Shown: positions 38,019 through 46,640, numbered from the stretch's first letter. The stretch is DNA of 64,000 nt from Pseudochelatococcus sp047501465 (GCF_047501465.1 NZ_JAZDRL010000001.1:372001-436000); one strand, 5' to 3'. Program-made: numbers and translations. Notes: generated by a model from the sequence alone, not told the origin.

Positions 38019-38041
38019 GCAATTTTGATTGGGCGTTTGTG

Positions 38042-38299
38042 ATGTCATTTCCTCCTCTAAAGAATACTGCGGAGGCAGTGAAAGCTCCCACCGGCGAAAT
38101 TGCCCAAGGGGGTAGGTCCACCGCTAATGGCCTGGCCGATTATGGCTTTTCACGTGCCGAAGTCGCAGCCTACCTTCTTCAGCTGACGGGAGAACTTGCG
38201 GCTCTGGCACGTTGCCAGCGGCTGGATTCCGTCGCTTACTTTCTGGAGATGGCACGCATAGAGGCGTCAATTATTGAACGCGATGAGCGTAAAGATTGA
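38042..38299 (+). CDS. small conserved-looking hypothetical protein
   Basis: An 85-residue protein I cannot assign. The N-terminal 30 residues are low in structure; the rest is predicted helical with YLLQLTGELAALARCQRLDSVAYFLEMARIEA, a pattern I recall in short uncharacterised rhizobial proteins that often sit next to housekeeping genes. No signal peptide or membrane segment. GTG directly before ATG could also start it. It stands between ruvX and tRNA-Arg. Confidence 0.65.
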   Translation: MSFPPLKNTAEAVKAPTGEIAQGGRSTANGLADYGFSRAEVAAYLLQLTGELAALARCQRLDSVAYFLEMARIEASIIERDERKD

Positions 38300-38316
38300 T
38301 CGGCTGATAAAAAAGA

Positions 38317-38393
38317 TGGCGACCCCGGCGTGACTCGAACACGCAACCACTCGCTTAGAAGGCGAGTGCTCTATCCAGTTGAGCTACGGAGCC
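38317..38393 (-). tRNA. tRNA-Arg (anticodon TCT)
   Basis: On the minus strand a 77-base cloverleaf with acceptor GGCTCCG/CGGGGTC (G-U pairs allowed), D arm GCTCAACTGGATAGAGC, anticodon arm CTCGC-CTTCTAA-GCGAG with TCT, and T arm GCGTG-TTCGAGT-CACGC. The 3' CCA is encoded. Confidence 0.96.
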
Positions 38394-38619
38394 ATGAACA
38401 CAAAAGCACTTTCTCATACCGCCTGTTATTCGATCAGTCCATATGAACAGTACTGTAAAATGTGATTTTTAAGGATCGATCCCCGCTTCTATCACATAAA
38501 TATTATCTGAAACACAAACCCGGTAGCCGCTGAACTCACAGCGTGAGTTCTCAGAATATTTCACGGAATCGATTTCAGTATGCTTTAAATCTTACTAAAG
38601 CACATGTGCACAAGCTTAA
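38394..38619. other. intergenic region with two small inverted repeats
   Basis: Upstream of tRNA-Arg and downstream of the NDUFS4-like gene (both minus). gaactca/tgagttc (38532-38550, five-base loop) and tgcttta/taaagca (38581-38602, eight-base loop) may be transcript-end hairpins of the latter gene; neither has a proper T run. The tRNA promoter should lie in 38394-38450. Confidence 0.4.
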
Positions 38620-38928
38620 TTAATGCGTCCAAGCGCCGATGCGGTTGAATTTGAAATTATCTGAATAAGAAAGGATACGCCGATTCGGTTCATGATCCTC
38701 TTCAAGGCGGAAGGGGATGCCTTCGCGCTTTGCGTAATCAATTGCTTCTTCCTTGGTATCGAACCACAGGCGTAACTGCTGACGGGTGTCGGACGAGCTT
38801 GTCCAGCCCATTAGCGGATCTATCTCGCGGGCACGCGTTGCATCGAATGCTAAAAGCCAGCGCCTGTTAGCAGTGCCAGATTGCATAGCGTTACGCGTTG
38901 GCTTGTAGATACGTGCGGTGACCGTCAT
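38620..38928 (-). CDS. NDUFS4-like accessory subunit of complex I (ETC_C1_NDUFA4 family)
   Basis: A 102-residue homologue of the mitochondrial 18-kDa subunit NDUFS4. The segments ARIYKPTRNAMQSG, WLLAFD, DPLMGWTSSSDTRQQLRLWF and FDTKEEAIDYAKREGIPF are the signature of the family. It sits at the peripheral arm of NADH:ubiquinone oxidoreductase in mitochondria and alphaproteobacteria. An upstream TTG could extend it by four residues, but ATG 38928 is the normal start. The nuo operon itself is not in the window. Confidence 0.9.
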   Translation of the reverse strand: MTVTARIYKPTRNAMQSGTANRRWLLAFDATRAREIDPLMGWTSSSDTRQQLRLWFDTKEEAIDYAKREGIPFRLEEDHEPNRRILSYSDNFKFNRIGAWTH

Positions 38929-39279
38929 TTTTTTCTGCACCCGAAATAACCAGCATCAGACCGAAATGATTCGGATAGAATGCTTGTTTCAAAAATTTAA
39001 TAGAGCAGCGGACCTTCTGACAGAATCAGAATAGCGCTCTAATCTTTATATTTTACCGCAACTTGAACGCAAACTGCTTTAGATCGTTTGATTCTCTGCA
39101 AGGGCATATTACAGCATCATGTGCAGAACCAAGCATCATTTTCTGAGCAAAATTGACGCATAAACAATGCGATAGATTTGGATTGTTTGATATATATAAC
39201 GGAGCAGCGCTCTCATCGAGAAACCATTATAAATAGAAATGGTCTCATTATTGTACGGATCACCGTAACAAGAACCGAG
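38929..39279. other. AT-rich intergenic region
   Basis: About 350 bases before the NDUFS4-like gene (minus) and behind tRNA-Pro (minus). I see no gene; a plus frame across 39178-39381 is an artefact running through the tRNA. It must contain the promoter of the NDUFS4-like gene and the tRNA-Pro 3' end. Confidence 0.5.
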
Positions 39280-39356
39280 TGGTCGGGGCAGCAGGATTCG
39301 AACCTGCGACCCTCTGCTCCCAAAGCAGATGCGCTACCAGACTGCGCTATGCCCCG
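39280..39356 (-). tRNA. tRNA-Pro (anticodon TGG)
   Basis: 77 bases on the minus strand: acceptor CGGGGCA/TGCCCCG, D arm GCGCAGTCTGGTAGCGC, anticodon arm TCTGC-TTTGGGA-GCAGA with TGG, T arm GCAGG-TTCGAAT-CCTGC, and an encoded CCA. Confidence 0.97.
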
Positions 39357-39579
39357 CACCAAGTTCGTGCGCTCTTCGTAGGGGCTTGTTCACGATGACG
39401 CAAGCCCTGTTGTGCTCTTTTTGGTATTAAATTGCATTTGACCACAAGTTATCCGCAGTTGATTTGCATAAAGGTGCATCAATCGGGGATTTTCCATCTC
39501 ATAAGTGATGTTTCCGGCTGTTGTGTCATGTGGTCCGCATGCGGTAAGAGAGCGGGAGAAAATTGGAAGATCCTGAAGC

Positions 39580-41334
39580 ATGACATCATCTGCCATCCCA
39601 TCCTCCTCCCATAAACAAGGGTGGGGCGAGGGCCTTTTAACCTTTCTTGAGCGAAGCCACCTGCGGGCGCTTACGGCTCTTTTTGTATTGGCGCTGATAG
39701 CCTTCGTGCCCGGAATCAGCTCGCTTCAGCCGTTTGATCGCGATGAGCCGCGGTTTGCGCAGGCCTCGAAGCAGATGCTGGAAAGCGGTGACTTCGTTGA
39801 TATCCGTTTTCAGGATGAGGGACGGCATAAAAAGCCAGTGGGAATCTACTGGCTGCAAACCGCTGTCGTTTCAGCTGCAGAACACCTTGGCGTGTCTGAT
39901 GCGCAAACGAGAATCGGATTCTATCGCTTGCCTTCGCTTGCGGGCGCCATAACGGTTGTGCTTGGCACTTACTGGGCGGCGCTGGTGCTGTTGGCCGGTG
40001 TGAGTGGCGTTGCAGTGCGCAGGGTTGCGTTTCTGGCGGGCGCTTTTATGGCTGCGGCCATCTTGTTGGGCGTTGAAGCGCGCCTGGCGAAGACAGATGC
40101 AGTGCTGACTGCCTGCTCGCTTGTGGCGATGACGGTTCTTGCGCGCGCCTATCTTGAGCGCGGCCGCGCCTTACCGCTGACACTTAGTATAGTGTTCTGG
40201 GTAGCGGTGGGCTTGTCCATACTGGTGAAGGGGCCGCTGCTGTTCATGGTTGCAGGCCTCGCGATTGCGGTGCTATCGATTCGTGAACGTTCAATGCGTT
40301 GGCTTTTAGCATTACGGCTCTGGTGGGGGCTTGTGATCGTGGCGGTGATTACGCTGCCCTGGTTCATTGCGATATGGGTTAAAACAGGTGGTGCTTTCTT
40401 TGCAGAATCAGTCGGCAAGGACATGCTTGCTAAAGCACGTAGCGGGCAGGAACGTCATTGGGGGCCGCCCGGCGCGTATCTGATTGCATTTTTTGGTACG
40501 TTCTGGCCCGCAGCAGTGTTAACTGCCATTGCTGGGCCAGCCTTCTGGCGCGAACGGCGGATCGCTTGGGTCGCATTCTGCCTGGCGTGGATCATCCCTT
40601 CATGGCTTGTGTTTGAGGTATTGCCGACCAAGTTGCCGCACTATGTGCTGCCGCTTTATCCAGCCATTGCGATTCTAACAGCATGGGCACTTTTAAACGG
40701 TGATATTCATCGCAATCGTCCTTTGGCGAAGGTGGCGACGGTTCTGATCCCGCTGGTGCCAATAGCTGTTACGGTCGGGCTAAGCATTTTTGCTTTCATG
40801 TATGATGGGGCTGTGCTTTATCCCGCTTTCCCGGGATTTGCTCTTGCCATTATTTTGTCCCTGTGGAGCTGGTACATATTCCTGCGCAATAGGGCTGTCA
40901 CGTCGGCATTGCTTGGGATTGCGGCTTCTCTTGTGTTGTCGGTTTCAGTTTTTGGGGTGGCGCAGATGCTTATTCCATCGCTGAAGCTGTCTCCACGCTT
41001 GGCAGCTGCTGCGCGCAGTCTGGAATGCGCAGAGCCCCGGATTGCGACAACACGGTATCGGGAGCCGAGCCTCGTGTTTTTGACGCGGACGGATCTCTAT
41101 CTGACCAATGGTGAAGGCGCTGCGGACTTTTTGAAAACAGGCGATTGCCGTATGGCATTCGTGGAGAAAAATGATGAGGCCGCATTTGCCGCGCGCCTTT
41201 CGGAAATCGGCCTGGCGCCTGCGCTGATGACGCGTGTGCGTGGCTTTAATATCAATGGTGGGCGACTGCTTGATATAGGCGTCTACAAGAACACTCCGCC
41301 AGCGCCAGCCGCGCCGGGAACACAAGGTCAGTAA
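39580..41334 (+). CDS. GT39/ArnT-like membrane glycosyltransferase
   Basis: A 584-residue polytopic membrane protein with about 11-12 helices. The first periplasmic loop holds FDRDEPRFAQASKQMLESGDF, the acidic D-E pair typical of PMT/ArnT-type enzymes that use polyprenyl-phosphate sugars, followed by RHKKPVGIYWLQ. A soluble C-terminal region of about 110 residues follows. By family it moves a sugar from a lipid carrier to an acceptor outside the inner membrane, such as lipid A or core. The next two genes encode a polyprenyl-phosphate sugar synthase-like GT2 and a LAB_N protein, which supports this. Donor sugar unknown; galacturonic acid as in Rhizobium Rgt proteins is one option. Confidence 0.88.
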   Translation: MTSSAIPSSSHKQGWGEGLLTFLERSHLRALTALFVLALIAFVPGISSLQPFDRDEPRFAQASKQMLESGDFVDIRFQDEGRHKKPVGIYWLQTAVVSAAEHLGVSDAQTRIGFYRLPSLAGAITVVLGTYWAALVLLAGVSGVAVRRVAFLAGAFMAAAILLGVEARLAKTDAVLTACSLVAMTVLARAYLERGRALPLTLSIVFWVAVGLSILVKGPLLFMVAGLAIAVLSIRERSMRWLLALRLWWGLVIVAVITLPWFIAIWVKTGGAFFAESVGKDMLAKARSGQERHWGPPGAYLIAFFGTFWPAAVLTAIAGPAFWRERRIAWVAFCLAWIIPSWLVFEVLPTKLPHYVLPLYPAIAILTAWALLNGDIHRNRPLAKVATVLIPLVPIAVTVGLSIFAFMYDGAVLYPAFPGFALAIILSLWSWYIFLRNRAVTSALLGIAASLVLSVSVFGVAQMLIPSLKLSPRLAAAARSLECAEPRIATTRYREPSLVFLTRTDLYLTNGEGAADFLKTGDCRMAFVEKNDEAAFAARLSEIGLAPALMTRVRGFNINGGRLLDIGVYKNTPPAPAAPGTQGQ

Positions 41335-42089
41335 TGGGATCGTTTGATACGCACGACGTTGCATCACCTCGCCTTAGCGTGGTTGTACCAGTTAAAAACG
41401 AGGTCGATAACGTCGCCCCGCTTATTGCCGAGATCGAAGCCGCGTGCGCACCACTTGCGCCGTTCGAGATCATCTATGTCAATGATGGTTCAACAGACGA
41501 AACGGCTCAAGCGTTAGCGACGCTGGCACAGACGCGCCCTTACCTGCGTGTGCTGCATCACGACCGCTCATGTGGCCAGAGTATTGCTGTGAGGACTGGC
41601 GTGCTGATGGCGAACGGCCCCATCATCGCCACGCTTGATGGCGATGGCCAAAACGATCCCATGTTCATCCCCCGAATGGTGGAGGCTCTCAAGCAGGGGC
41701 CGCACGACGGTGGCCTGGTGCAGGGGCAGCGCGTGGGGCGCAAGGATACTGAATTCAAGCGTATGCAGTCGAAAATTGCCAATCGCATACGCCGCTCGAT
41801 TCTGCGTGATGACACGCGCGATACCGGGTGTGGGCTGAAGGTTTTCTATCGCCATGTTTACATGGCACTGCCGTTCTTCAAGGCGCTGCATCGCTTTATG
41901 CCAGCGCTGGTGAAGCGGGAAGGCTATGTGGTTCTTCTGGTGGATGTCGTTGATCGGCCGCGGCTGACTGGCGCTTCCAAATACGGCTTTTTTGATCGGC
42001 TTTGGGTTGGCATTGGAGATCTGATCGGCGTGCGTTGGCTTATCACCCGCCGTGGAGCGCTGCCCGTGGTTGTTGAGGACAAGAACTGA
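41334..42089 (+). CDS. GT2 glycosyltransferase, polyprenyl-phosphate sugar synthase-like
   Basis: A 251-residue GT-A fold enzyme related to dolichyl-phosphate mannose synthase. VVVPVKNEVDNV begins the nucleotide-binding domain; VNDGSTDET and DGDGQNDP carry the metal-binding acids, and GFFDRLWVGIGDLIG is the usual C-terminal part. It has no long membrane domain of its own. It probably loads a sugar on undecaprenyl phosphate for the upstream ArnT-like enzyme. Start overlaps the previous stop (TAATGG) and its stop overlaps the next start (TGATG), so three genes are tightly coupled. Confidence 0.9.
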   Translation: MGSFDTHDVASPRLSVVVPVKNEVDNVAPLIAEIEAACAPLAPFEIIYVNDGSTDETAQALATLAQTRPYLRVLHHDRSCGQSIAVRTGVLMANGPIIATLDGDGQNDPMFIPRMVEALKQGPHDGGLVQGQRVGRKDTEFKRMQSKIANRIRRSILRDDTRDTGCGLKVFYRHVYMALPFFKALHRFMPALVKREGYVVLLVDVVDRPRLTGASKYGFFDRLWVGIGDLIGVRWLITRRGALPVVVEDKN

Positions 42090-42457
42090 TGTTGATTACC
42101 CTCTCGCAGGATATTGGCGGCTATCTCTATGAGGTGTTCGTCGAGAAGTTCAGCCTGTGGCTCGCGCTAGGATTGCTTGGACAAGGGTTATTTTCGGCGC
42201 GCTTTCTGGTGCAATGGATTGCCAGTGAAAAGGCCGGACGCAGTGTTGTGCCTGTGGCCTTCTGGTTTTTCTCGATTGGCGGTGGGTTTATTACGCTTAT
42301 TTATGGCCTGCATCAGCGTGAACCTATTATCATCCTTGGCCAATCGTTGAGCCTGTTTATCTACGCACGCAACCTGGCGCTGATTGCTAAAGAACGTCGA
42401 AACAAGGTGCGCGCTAGAAAAGATGCAATGGTGAGCGCAGCGGATGGAGGCGCTTGA
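42089..42457 (+). CDS. LAB_N domain membrane protein
   Basis: A 122-residue protein of the lipid A disaccharide synthase N-terminal domain family, with three membrane helices. QGLFSARFLVQWIASEKAGRS and PVAFWFFSIGGG are its signature. It is a stand-alone version of the segment fused to some LpxB proteins. In glycosylation operons such proteins accompany GT2/ArnT-like pairs and are suggested to help the lipid-linked sugar reach the outer leaflet; I infer that role from position. Confidence 0.88.
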   Translation: MLITLSQDIGGYLYEVFVEKFSLWLALGLLGQGLFSARFLVQWIASEKAGRSVVPVAFWFFSIGGGFITLIYGLHQREPIIILGQSLSLFIYARNLALIAKERRNKVRARKDAMVSAADGGA

Positions 42458-42458
42458 T

Positions 42459-43265
42459 ATGAGCGATGATTTCATCGATGGCCTGTTGCCGCCACCTGAT
42501 GCAGGCCGTAATGAGCAGGCATCTGCTATTGCTCGTGCAGATCGCCCGGCATTGCCAAAGCGCTTCTATCAAAATGTGAATGCAGAGCTGCGCGATGGCG
42601 CGTATGCCTTGTTGCTGGATGGTCGTAGTGCCCGCACACCTGGACGTGCGCCGCTGGCAGTTCCAAATGTCTCTATAGCCGATTTATTAGTGCAGGAATG
42701 GCAGCAGCAGGTCGAGGTTATCAATCCTGCTACCATGCCAATGACACGGCTTGTTAATTCAGTGATCGATGGTGTCTCACAGACACAGGCTGAGGTTGCC
42801 GCTGAAATTGTGAAATTCGCGGGTTCAGATCTTCTTTGCTACCGCGCAAATTCGCCGGACCGGCTGGTGAACCGGCAGACAACGCTTTGGGATCCAATTC
42901 TTGCCTGGGCAAGGGAGACGCTCAAGGCGCGGTTCGTGCTCTCTGAGGGCGTGATGTTCGTCTCACAGCCGGCTGAGACCATTGCGGCTATCGATCGTGC
43001 CGTGAAAGCGCAGCAGTCGCCTTATGCGCTTGGTGGTTTGCATGTATTAACGAGTCTGAGCGGTTCGGCGCTTATAGCGCTTGCGCTGGCATACAAGTAT
43101 TTTACGTTTGATGAGGCATGGCTTGCTGCCCATGTTGATGAGGATGTGCAAGCTGAAATCTGGGGCACTGATGATGAAGCCCGGGTCCGACGCGAGAATC
43201 GCTACAGAGATTTTGTAGCTGCAGCAAAGCTTGTGCAGCATTCATGGGATCATGAAGAGAGCTGA
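42459..43265 (+). CDS. ATP12 family F1-ATPase assembly chaperone
   Basis: A 268-residue homologue of mitochondrial Atp12, which binds the alpha subunit of F1 during assembly. RFYQNVNAELRDGAYALLLDGRSARTPGRAPLAVP near the N-terminus and the LCYRANSPDRLVNRQTTLWDPILAWA region are conserved; W/E/D-rich motifs close the C-terminal helical domain. ATG 42459 is preferred over ATG 42444 because GGAGG lies eight bases before it. It follows the glycosylation genes without a gap. Its 3' end overlaps the convergent GT8 gene by 16 bases. Confidence 0.92.
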   Translation: MSDDFIDGLLPPPDAGRNEQASAIARADRPALPKRFYQNVNAELRDGAYALLLDGRSARTPGRAPLAVPNVSIADLLVQEWQQQVEVINPATMPMTRLVNSVIDGVSQTQAEVAAEIVKFAGSDLLCYRANSPDRLVNRQTTLWDPILAWARETLKARFVLSEGVMFVSQPAETIAAIDRAVKAQQSPYALGGLHVLTSLSGSALIALALAYKYFTFDEAWLAAHVDEDVQAEIWGTDDEARVRRENRYRDFVAAAKLVQHSWDHEES

Positions 43266-44179
43266 AGCCCATCAGCAAATTGCTGTGCGGCCAGAAAATC
43301 AAGCAGCCGTTGACGAAAGCTTTGAAATGATGCGGTGAGAGGTGCCTCGCTTGATCTGGGATCATGTATCGCCTCCCGCTCATAAAGTGCTTGCATCCAA
43401 GCTGGTCCATTCCAGCAATCCTGTTGCCACGGCTTGGGATCGTTGACGAAATGCAGAATGACTGGGTCAATCTCACACATGAGGTTGAGTAATAGAAAAT
43501 CGCCCATAAAATTAAAGCGCGGAGATAGGGGGGCCCATTGCCCTTGTGTGACCGCGTTCAAGGCACTCTGATCGTGGAATTGGCATTGGTCAAGATGGTT
43601 GCGCGCAAATGCGACCGCATGTTCGGTGATGTTGTGTGCAATCCATTGCGCGCGATCAATCAGCAGAACGCCTGAGTTGAAATAGGGCGCGTCAGCCTCA
43701 AGTCCCAAAGTTGTACGATAGTGCTGAAACTCTTCGGATAACGGGCCAGATTCAAAGTCCTTCAGACGTATCATATCAAGCGCCGCAGCAAAGGCGCGGC
43801 CATCAAGATCAAGCGTTAGTAATTGTTCGATCCCCGGCCCGACGCACAACGTATCGCAATCGAGATAGAGAATGCGCGTGTATTGCTGTGGCAGGATATG
43901 CGGCAGTAGCAGACGTCTGTAGGCGGCAGGGCTGATGTGGCGGCCGAGAGGAAGCGCCTCTATCGATAATTCATTAGCTACACCAAAGTCGTGCAGGAAA
44001 ATCTGCACCCGTTCACCGAGCTGCCCTGCAATAGCTGCATCAACATCATCTGGGGTGCACAGAAGGGCGACATCAATGTTCAAGCTGAGTCCGTGCGTTA
44101 GTAACCTTTCAGCCGCAAAAGCAGCTGCCGCGCAGTAATTCTTATCGGGTGTGAGGCACACAATGCTGGTGTTTGGCAT
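43250..44179 (-). CDS. GT8 family glycosyltransferase
   Basis: A 309-residue GT-A enzyme. N-terminal SIVCLTPDKNYCAAAAFAAERL, the acceptor-side motif LGRHISPAAYRRLLLPHIL and the D-x-D motif in ILYLDCDTLC (about 105-112) identify GT8, which includes LPS galactosyl/glucosyltransferases. No signal or membrane segment, so it works on cytoplasmic-face acceptors. It stands alone, so acceptor and donor are open. Confidence 0.88.
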   Translation of the reverse strand: MPNTSIVCLTPDKNYCAAAAFAAERLLTHGLSLNIDVALLCTPDDVDAAIAGQLGERVQIFLHDFGVANELSIEALPLGRHISPAAYRRLLLPHILPQQYTRILYLDCDTLCVGPGIEQLLTLDLDGRAFAAALDMIRLKDFESGPLSEEFQHYRTTLGLEADAPYFNSGVLLIDRAQWIAHNITEHAVAFARNHLDQCQFHDQSALNAVTQGQWAPLSPRFNFMGDFLLLNLMCEIDPVILHFVNDPKPWQQDCWNGPAWMQALYEREAIHDPRSSEAPLTASFQSFRQRLLDFLAAQQFADGLQLSS

Positions 44180-44291
44180 GAAAGATGGTCACCCAAAGGT
44201 AAAATAACGCCATGTGATGAAGTACGGGGAAAACGCTGTAGACCAAGGCTAGCTTGAAGTTTGTAAGGTTCGTTACTCTTCGTCAACCACG

Positions 44292-44315
44292 TCAGGTTAG
44301 TAACGCTTAACCTGA
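44292..44315. promoter_or_regulatory. 24-bp inverted repeat, candidate operator
   Basis: tcaggtta (44292-44299) and taacctga (44308-44315) are exact inverted arms with an eight-base spacer, between divergent GT8 (minus) and the 150-residue gene (plus). The spacing suits a dimeric regulator. Confidence 0.45.
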
Positions 44316-44424
44316 ACAATGATTCAGATTTGGCTGTTAACCGGATTGAGAAGGGCAACAAGCGATAGTCAACGCATCAAAGGTAAATCGCTGGCCTAAA
44401 GCGGGGCCGGGGAGGCGTTGAGAG

Positions 44425-44877
44425 ATGATTAACAGTAAACTTCGCGATTTCATCGATAAAGCATACGATGACCGTGCAATCACCGAATGGGATGTACGCA
44501 GTCTTCTGCGTCATGTATTGCCAGACGGTATTGCCAACCGTGAGGAAGCCAATGCGCTGATCGCCATCGATCGGCTCGTTGAAAAGCCCTGCAACGCCTG
44601 GGGCGATGTATTAATTGCGTTGCTCGTGGATTACGTGGTTTGGGCAGAGCGCCCAACAGGCGTGGTGCGTGGCGATGATGCATACTGGCTGGTTTCGTCT
44701 CTGGGAGCGGCCGGTGGCCCAACCCGTACGGCGCTTCGTGCAGCGCATGAGATCGTGCGTGAAGCGCAGGAAGTGGACGATGTGTTGCTGAACTTCATCC
44801 TCTCTTCACAGCGCCTCTATGGCGAAGAAGAAACAGTGGTGGAACTACCCATTCGCCGCAGCGCAGAGGCCGCCTGA
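44425..44877 (+). CDS. hypothetical protein, possible TerB-like helical fold
   Basis: 150 residues with no named family that I can fix. The pattern is helical with two similar parts: an acid-rich DGIANREEANALIAIDRL, then WGDVLIALLVDYVVW, and GDDAYWLVSSLGAAGGPTRTALRAAHEIVREA. This looks like alphaproteobacterial TerB-like proteins in which D-G-x-I/V turns precede E-A-x-x-L helices, but it is an impression only. No signal peptide. It ends exactly where the convergent ydcF-like gene ends (44877/44878). Confidence 0.7.
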   Translation: MINSKLRDFIDKAYDDRAITEWDVRSLLRHVLPDGIANREEANALIAIDRLVEKPCNAWGDVLIALLVDYVVWAERPTGVVRGDDAYWLVSSLGAAGGPTRTALRAAHEIVREAQEVDDVLLNFILSSQRLYGEEETVVELPIRRSAEAA

Positions 44878-45675
44878 TTATCCCTCCTTCGCTTTATCGA
44901 AGGAGGAGTTCGAATATCCATGCAGCCAATAGGCAAGCATGCCAATCCATTCTTTTATTGCCATATCTGCGAGTCGCAAGCCGTCTGGCGCAATGGAAAA
45001 TGGTCGAAAGTCATCGCGAAGGCGCCCATCTGAGCGGTAATCAACCGGGTAGGGAACAACATCAAATCCCGCCCGCTGAAAAGTTTCGACGGAACGTGGC
45101 ATGTGGAAGGCGGATGTCACCAAAAGCCAGCGTTCCCCGGGTTTAGGATTAGCAATACGCTTGGCATAGATTGCATTCTCGAGTGTATTCCGTGATTTGT
45201 TTTCATAGATCACGCGATCAGGGGCGAGGCCTGCGAGATCAAAAAAGATGCGGGCACCATCAGCTTCAGTCCGTTCTTCTTTCATCATAACGCGTGAGCT
45301 GCCGCCTGAAAAAATGACCTTTGCATCGGGGTTCTTCTGTGCGAGTTCCAACGCGGCGACAAGGCGCGAACCGGCTTCGCCCACCCGCAGCTGTCCTCGG
45401 GCAAAGCTCGTTGCTCCTCCCAGAATAATTACGCCATCCACGTGCCCTGGATTTTGAGAGATATCGGGATAGACGTTTTCGAGAGATTGCACGAAAAATC
45501 GTGAAAAGGGCGATAAGCCAACTACGAACAGCACAACGCTGACTACAAGCACAACAGTGCGCGCAGGGCGAGCAAAGCGCGTAAACAGTAATAGGCTGGC
45601 TGCAATCAAAACCATCAATAGAAGATTCGTCGGGCTGGTAAAAAACCAGACGAATTTTGAAAGCACAAAAAACAT
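44878..45675 (-). CDS. YdcF/ElyC/SanA family (DUF218) membrane protein
   Basis: 265 residues with two N-terminal membrane helices (about 14-32 and 38-56) and a periplasmic DUF218 domain. GVIILGGATSFARG, VIFSGGSSR, YENKSRNTLENAIYAK and WLLVTSAFHMPRSVETFQRAG are the family segments. ElyC and SanA act in envelope and peptidoglycan precursor homeostasis in E. coli; the exact activity is unknown. The 3' end encodes a hairpin (ctccttcg/cgaaggag near 44884-44907) that could end convergent transcription. Confidence 0.9.
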   Translation of the reverse strand: MFFVLSKFVWFFTSPTNLLLMVLIAASLLLFTRFARPARTVVLVVSVVLFVVGLSPFSRFFVQSLENVYPDISQNPGHVDGVIILGGATSFARGQLRVGEAGSRLVAALELAQKNPDAKVIFSGGSSRVMMKEERTEADGARIFFDLAGLAPDRVIYENKSRNTLENAIYAKRIANPKPGERWLLVTSAFHMPRSVETFQRAGFDVVPYPVDYRSDGRLRDDFRPFSIAPDGLRLADMAIKEWIGMLAYWLHGYSNSSFDKAKEG

Positions 45676-45886
45676 CGAGCACTAATCCACGTTAAGCTTC
45701 AGACTTAATAAGGATGCATTCAGATTCATTCTAATGCGAGTCGAAAGTGATGGCTTTCTAGAACTAACGTTCCGTAAGTTTATGCAAATGAAACATGAAA
45801 GTTAGAGAATCTGCATTTGCACTTCGTTGTTGCGCGGGTTTTCAATGCTCTATAAATGCGGCAGAGATTTAGAAAGATTTGTATTG

Positions 45887-45973
45887 ATGGAGGCCGGTGC
45901 GCTGATGTCGTCAGGACCCGTGTTTTCAGTCATTGCGCTTGGTTTATATCTCACCAAACACAAATTATTTTAA
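45887..45973 (+). CDS. possible 28-residue hydrophobic peptide
   Basis: ATG 45887 opens a short frame ending at TAA 45971-45973, with a hydrophobic stretch (PVFSVIALGLYLTKHK) like a small membrane peptide. An internal ATG (45905) has GGAGG 11 bases before it. It overlaps the end of the minus-strand DUF2155 gene. No homologue is known to me; treat as tentative. Confidence 0.2.
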   Translation: MEAGALMSSGPVFSVIALGLYLTKHKLF

Positions 45974-46626
45974 TCGCCAATAGGTGCGAATAATGGGTCT
46001 TCGAGAATGCCGCGCTCATAGGGGGATGGCAGCGGTTCCGGTTCCATCTCCATCCTCATATCGACTGGCGGATCGAAAGCCGGACGCAATGGGGGCAGAG
46101 GGGGCGCATTGGGATCGATATCTCCCACGCTTATACCAGGATTTGCATTCGCAGTGCTATCAGTGCTTGATGCAGGAGTGGTCTTTGCATTTGCAGCCAC
46201 GGCAGTGCCGCCTTGGCAGTCGGTCAGCCAAATATCATACACAGGATGTTCAATGCCGTGCAGCCCAGGGCTGGCAGCGAAAACCCATCCGGTGAATAAA
46301 CGTTCTGCGCCACTTTCTGCGCTGATTTCATCAACTTCAATAAATGCAGTTGTATTGGGCGCTTCAGTAGGAGGGCGCGTGTAGCACGCGCGTGGTGTCA
46401 ATTGTAACGATCCAAACTGAACGGTCTCATTAATCGCGACCTCAAATGACACGATGCGGCCAGTGATTTTATCAAGGCCATTGAACACCGCCAGCTGATT
46501 AGCAATTTGCTCAGCTCCAGCTGCATTTCCAAGCACTATTGCTGGCACCGCAAGTGCAAATGCAAAGCCAGCGCGCTGCAGGAAGCGCGCATGCCGTAAT
46601 TGTTGCCGTGTGGTTGAGGTGCGCAT
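45970..46626 (-). CDS. DUF2155 domain protein, exported
   Basis: About 218 residues with a signal peptide (FALAVPAIVLGNAAGA, about 20-37) and the DUF2155 core (NGLDKITGRIVSFEVAINETVQFGSLQLTPRACYTRP, then FIEVDEI, LFTGWVFAASPGLHGIEHPVYDIWLTDC). Two conserved cysteines frame the domain and could form a disulfide. The C-terminal 60 residues are Pro/Asp-rich. It follows NDUFA12 with an overlap. This pairing is common in Hyphomicrobiales, near accBC and aat, but the function is unknown. Start ATG 46626; a GTG at 46659 is an alternative. Confidence 0.86.
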   Translation of the reverse strand: MRTSTTRQQLRHARFLQRAGFAFALAVPAIVLGNAAGAEQIANQLAVFNGLDKITGRIVSFEVAINETVQFGSLQLTPRACYTRPPTEAPNTTAFIEVDEISAESGAERLFTGWVFAASPGLHGIEHPVYDIWLTDCQGGTAVAANAKTTPASSTDSTANANPGISVGDIDPNAPPLPPLRPAFDPPVDMRMEMEPEPLPSPYERGILEDPLFAPIGD

Positions 46627-46640
46627 CAAGGATATCCAGC

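Noticed and set aside
39178..39381. 67-codon plus-strand frame
   Set aside because: It runs through the reverse complement of tRNA-Pro (the protein part QQDSNLRPSAPKADALPDCA is the well-known tRNA artefact).
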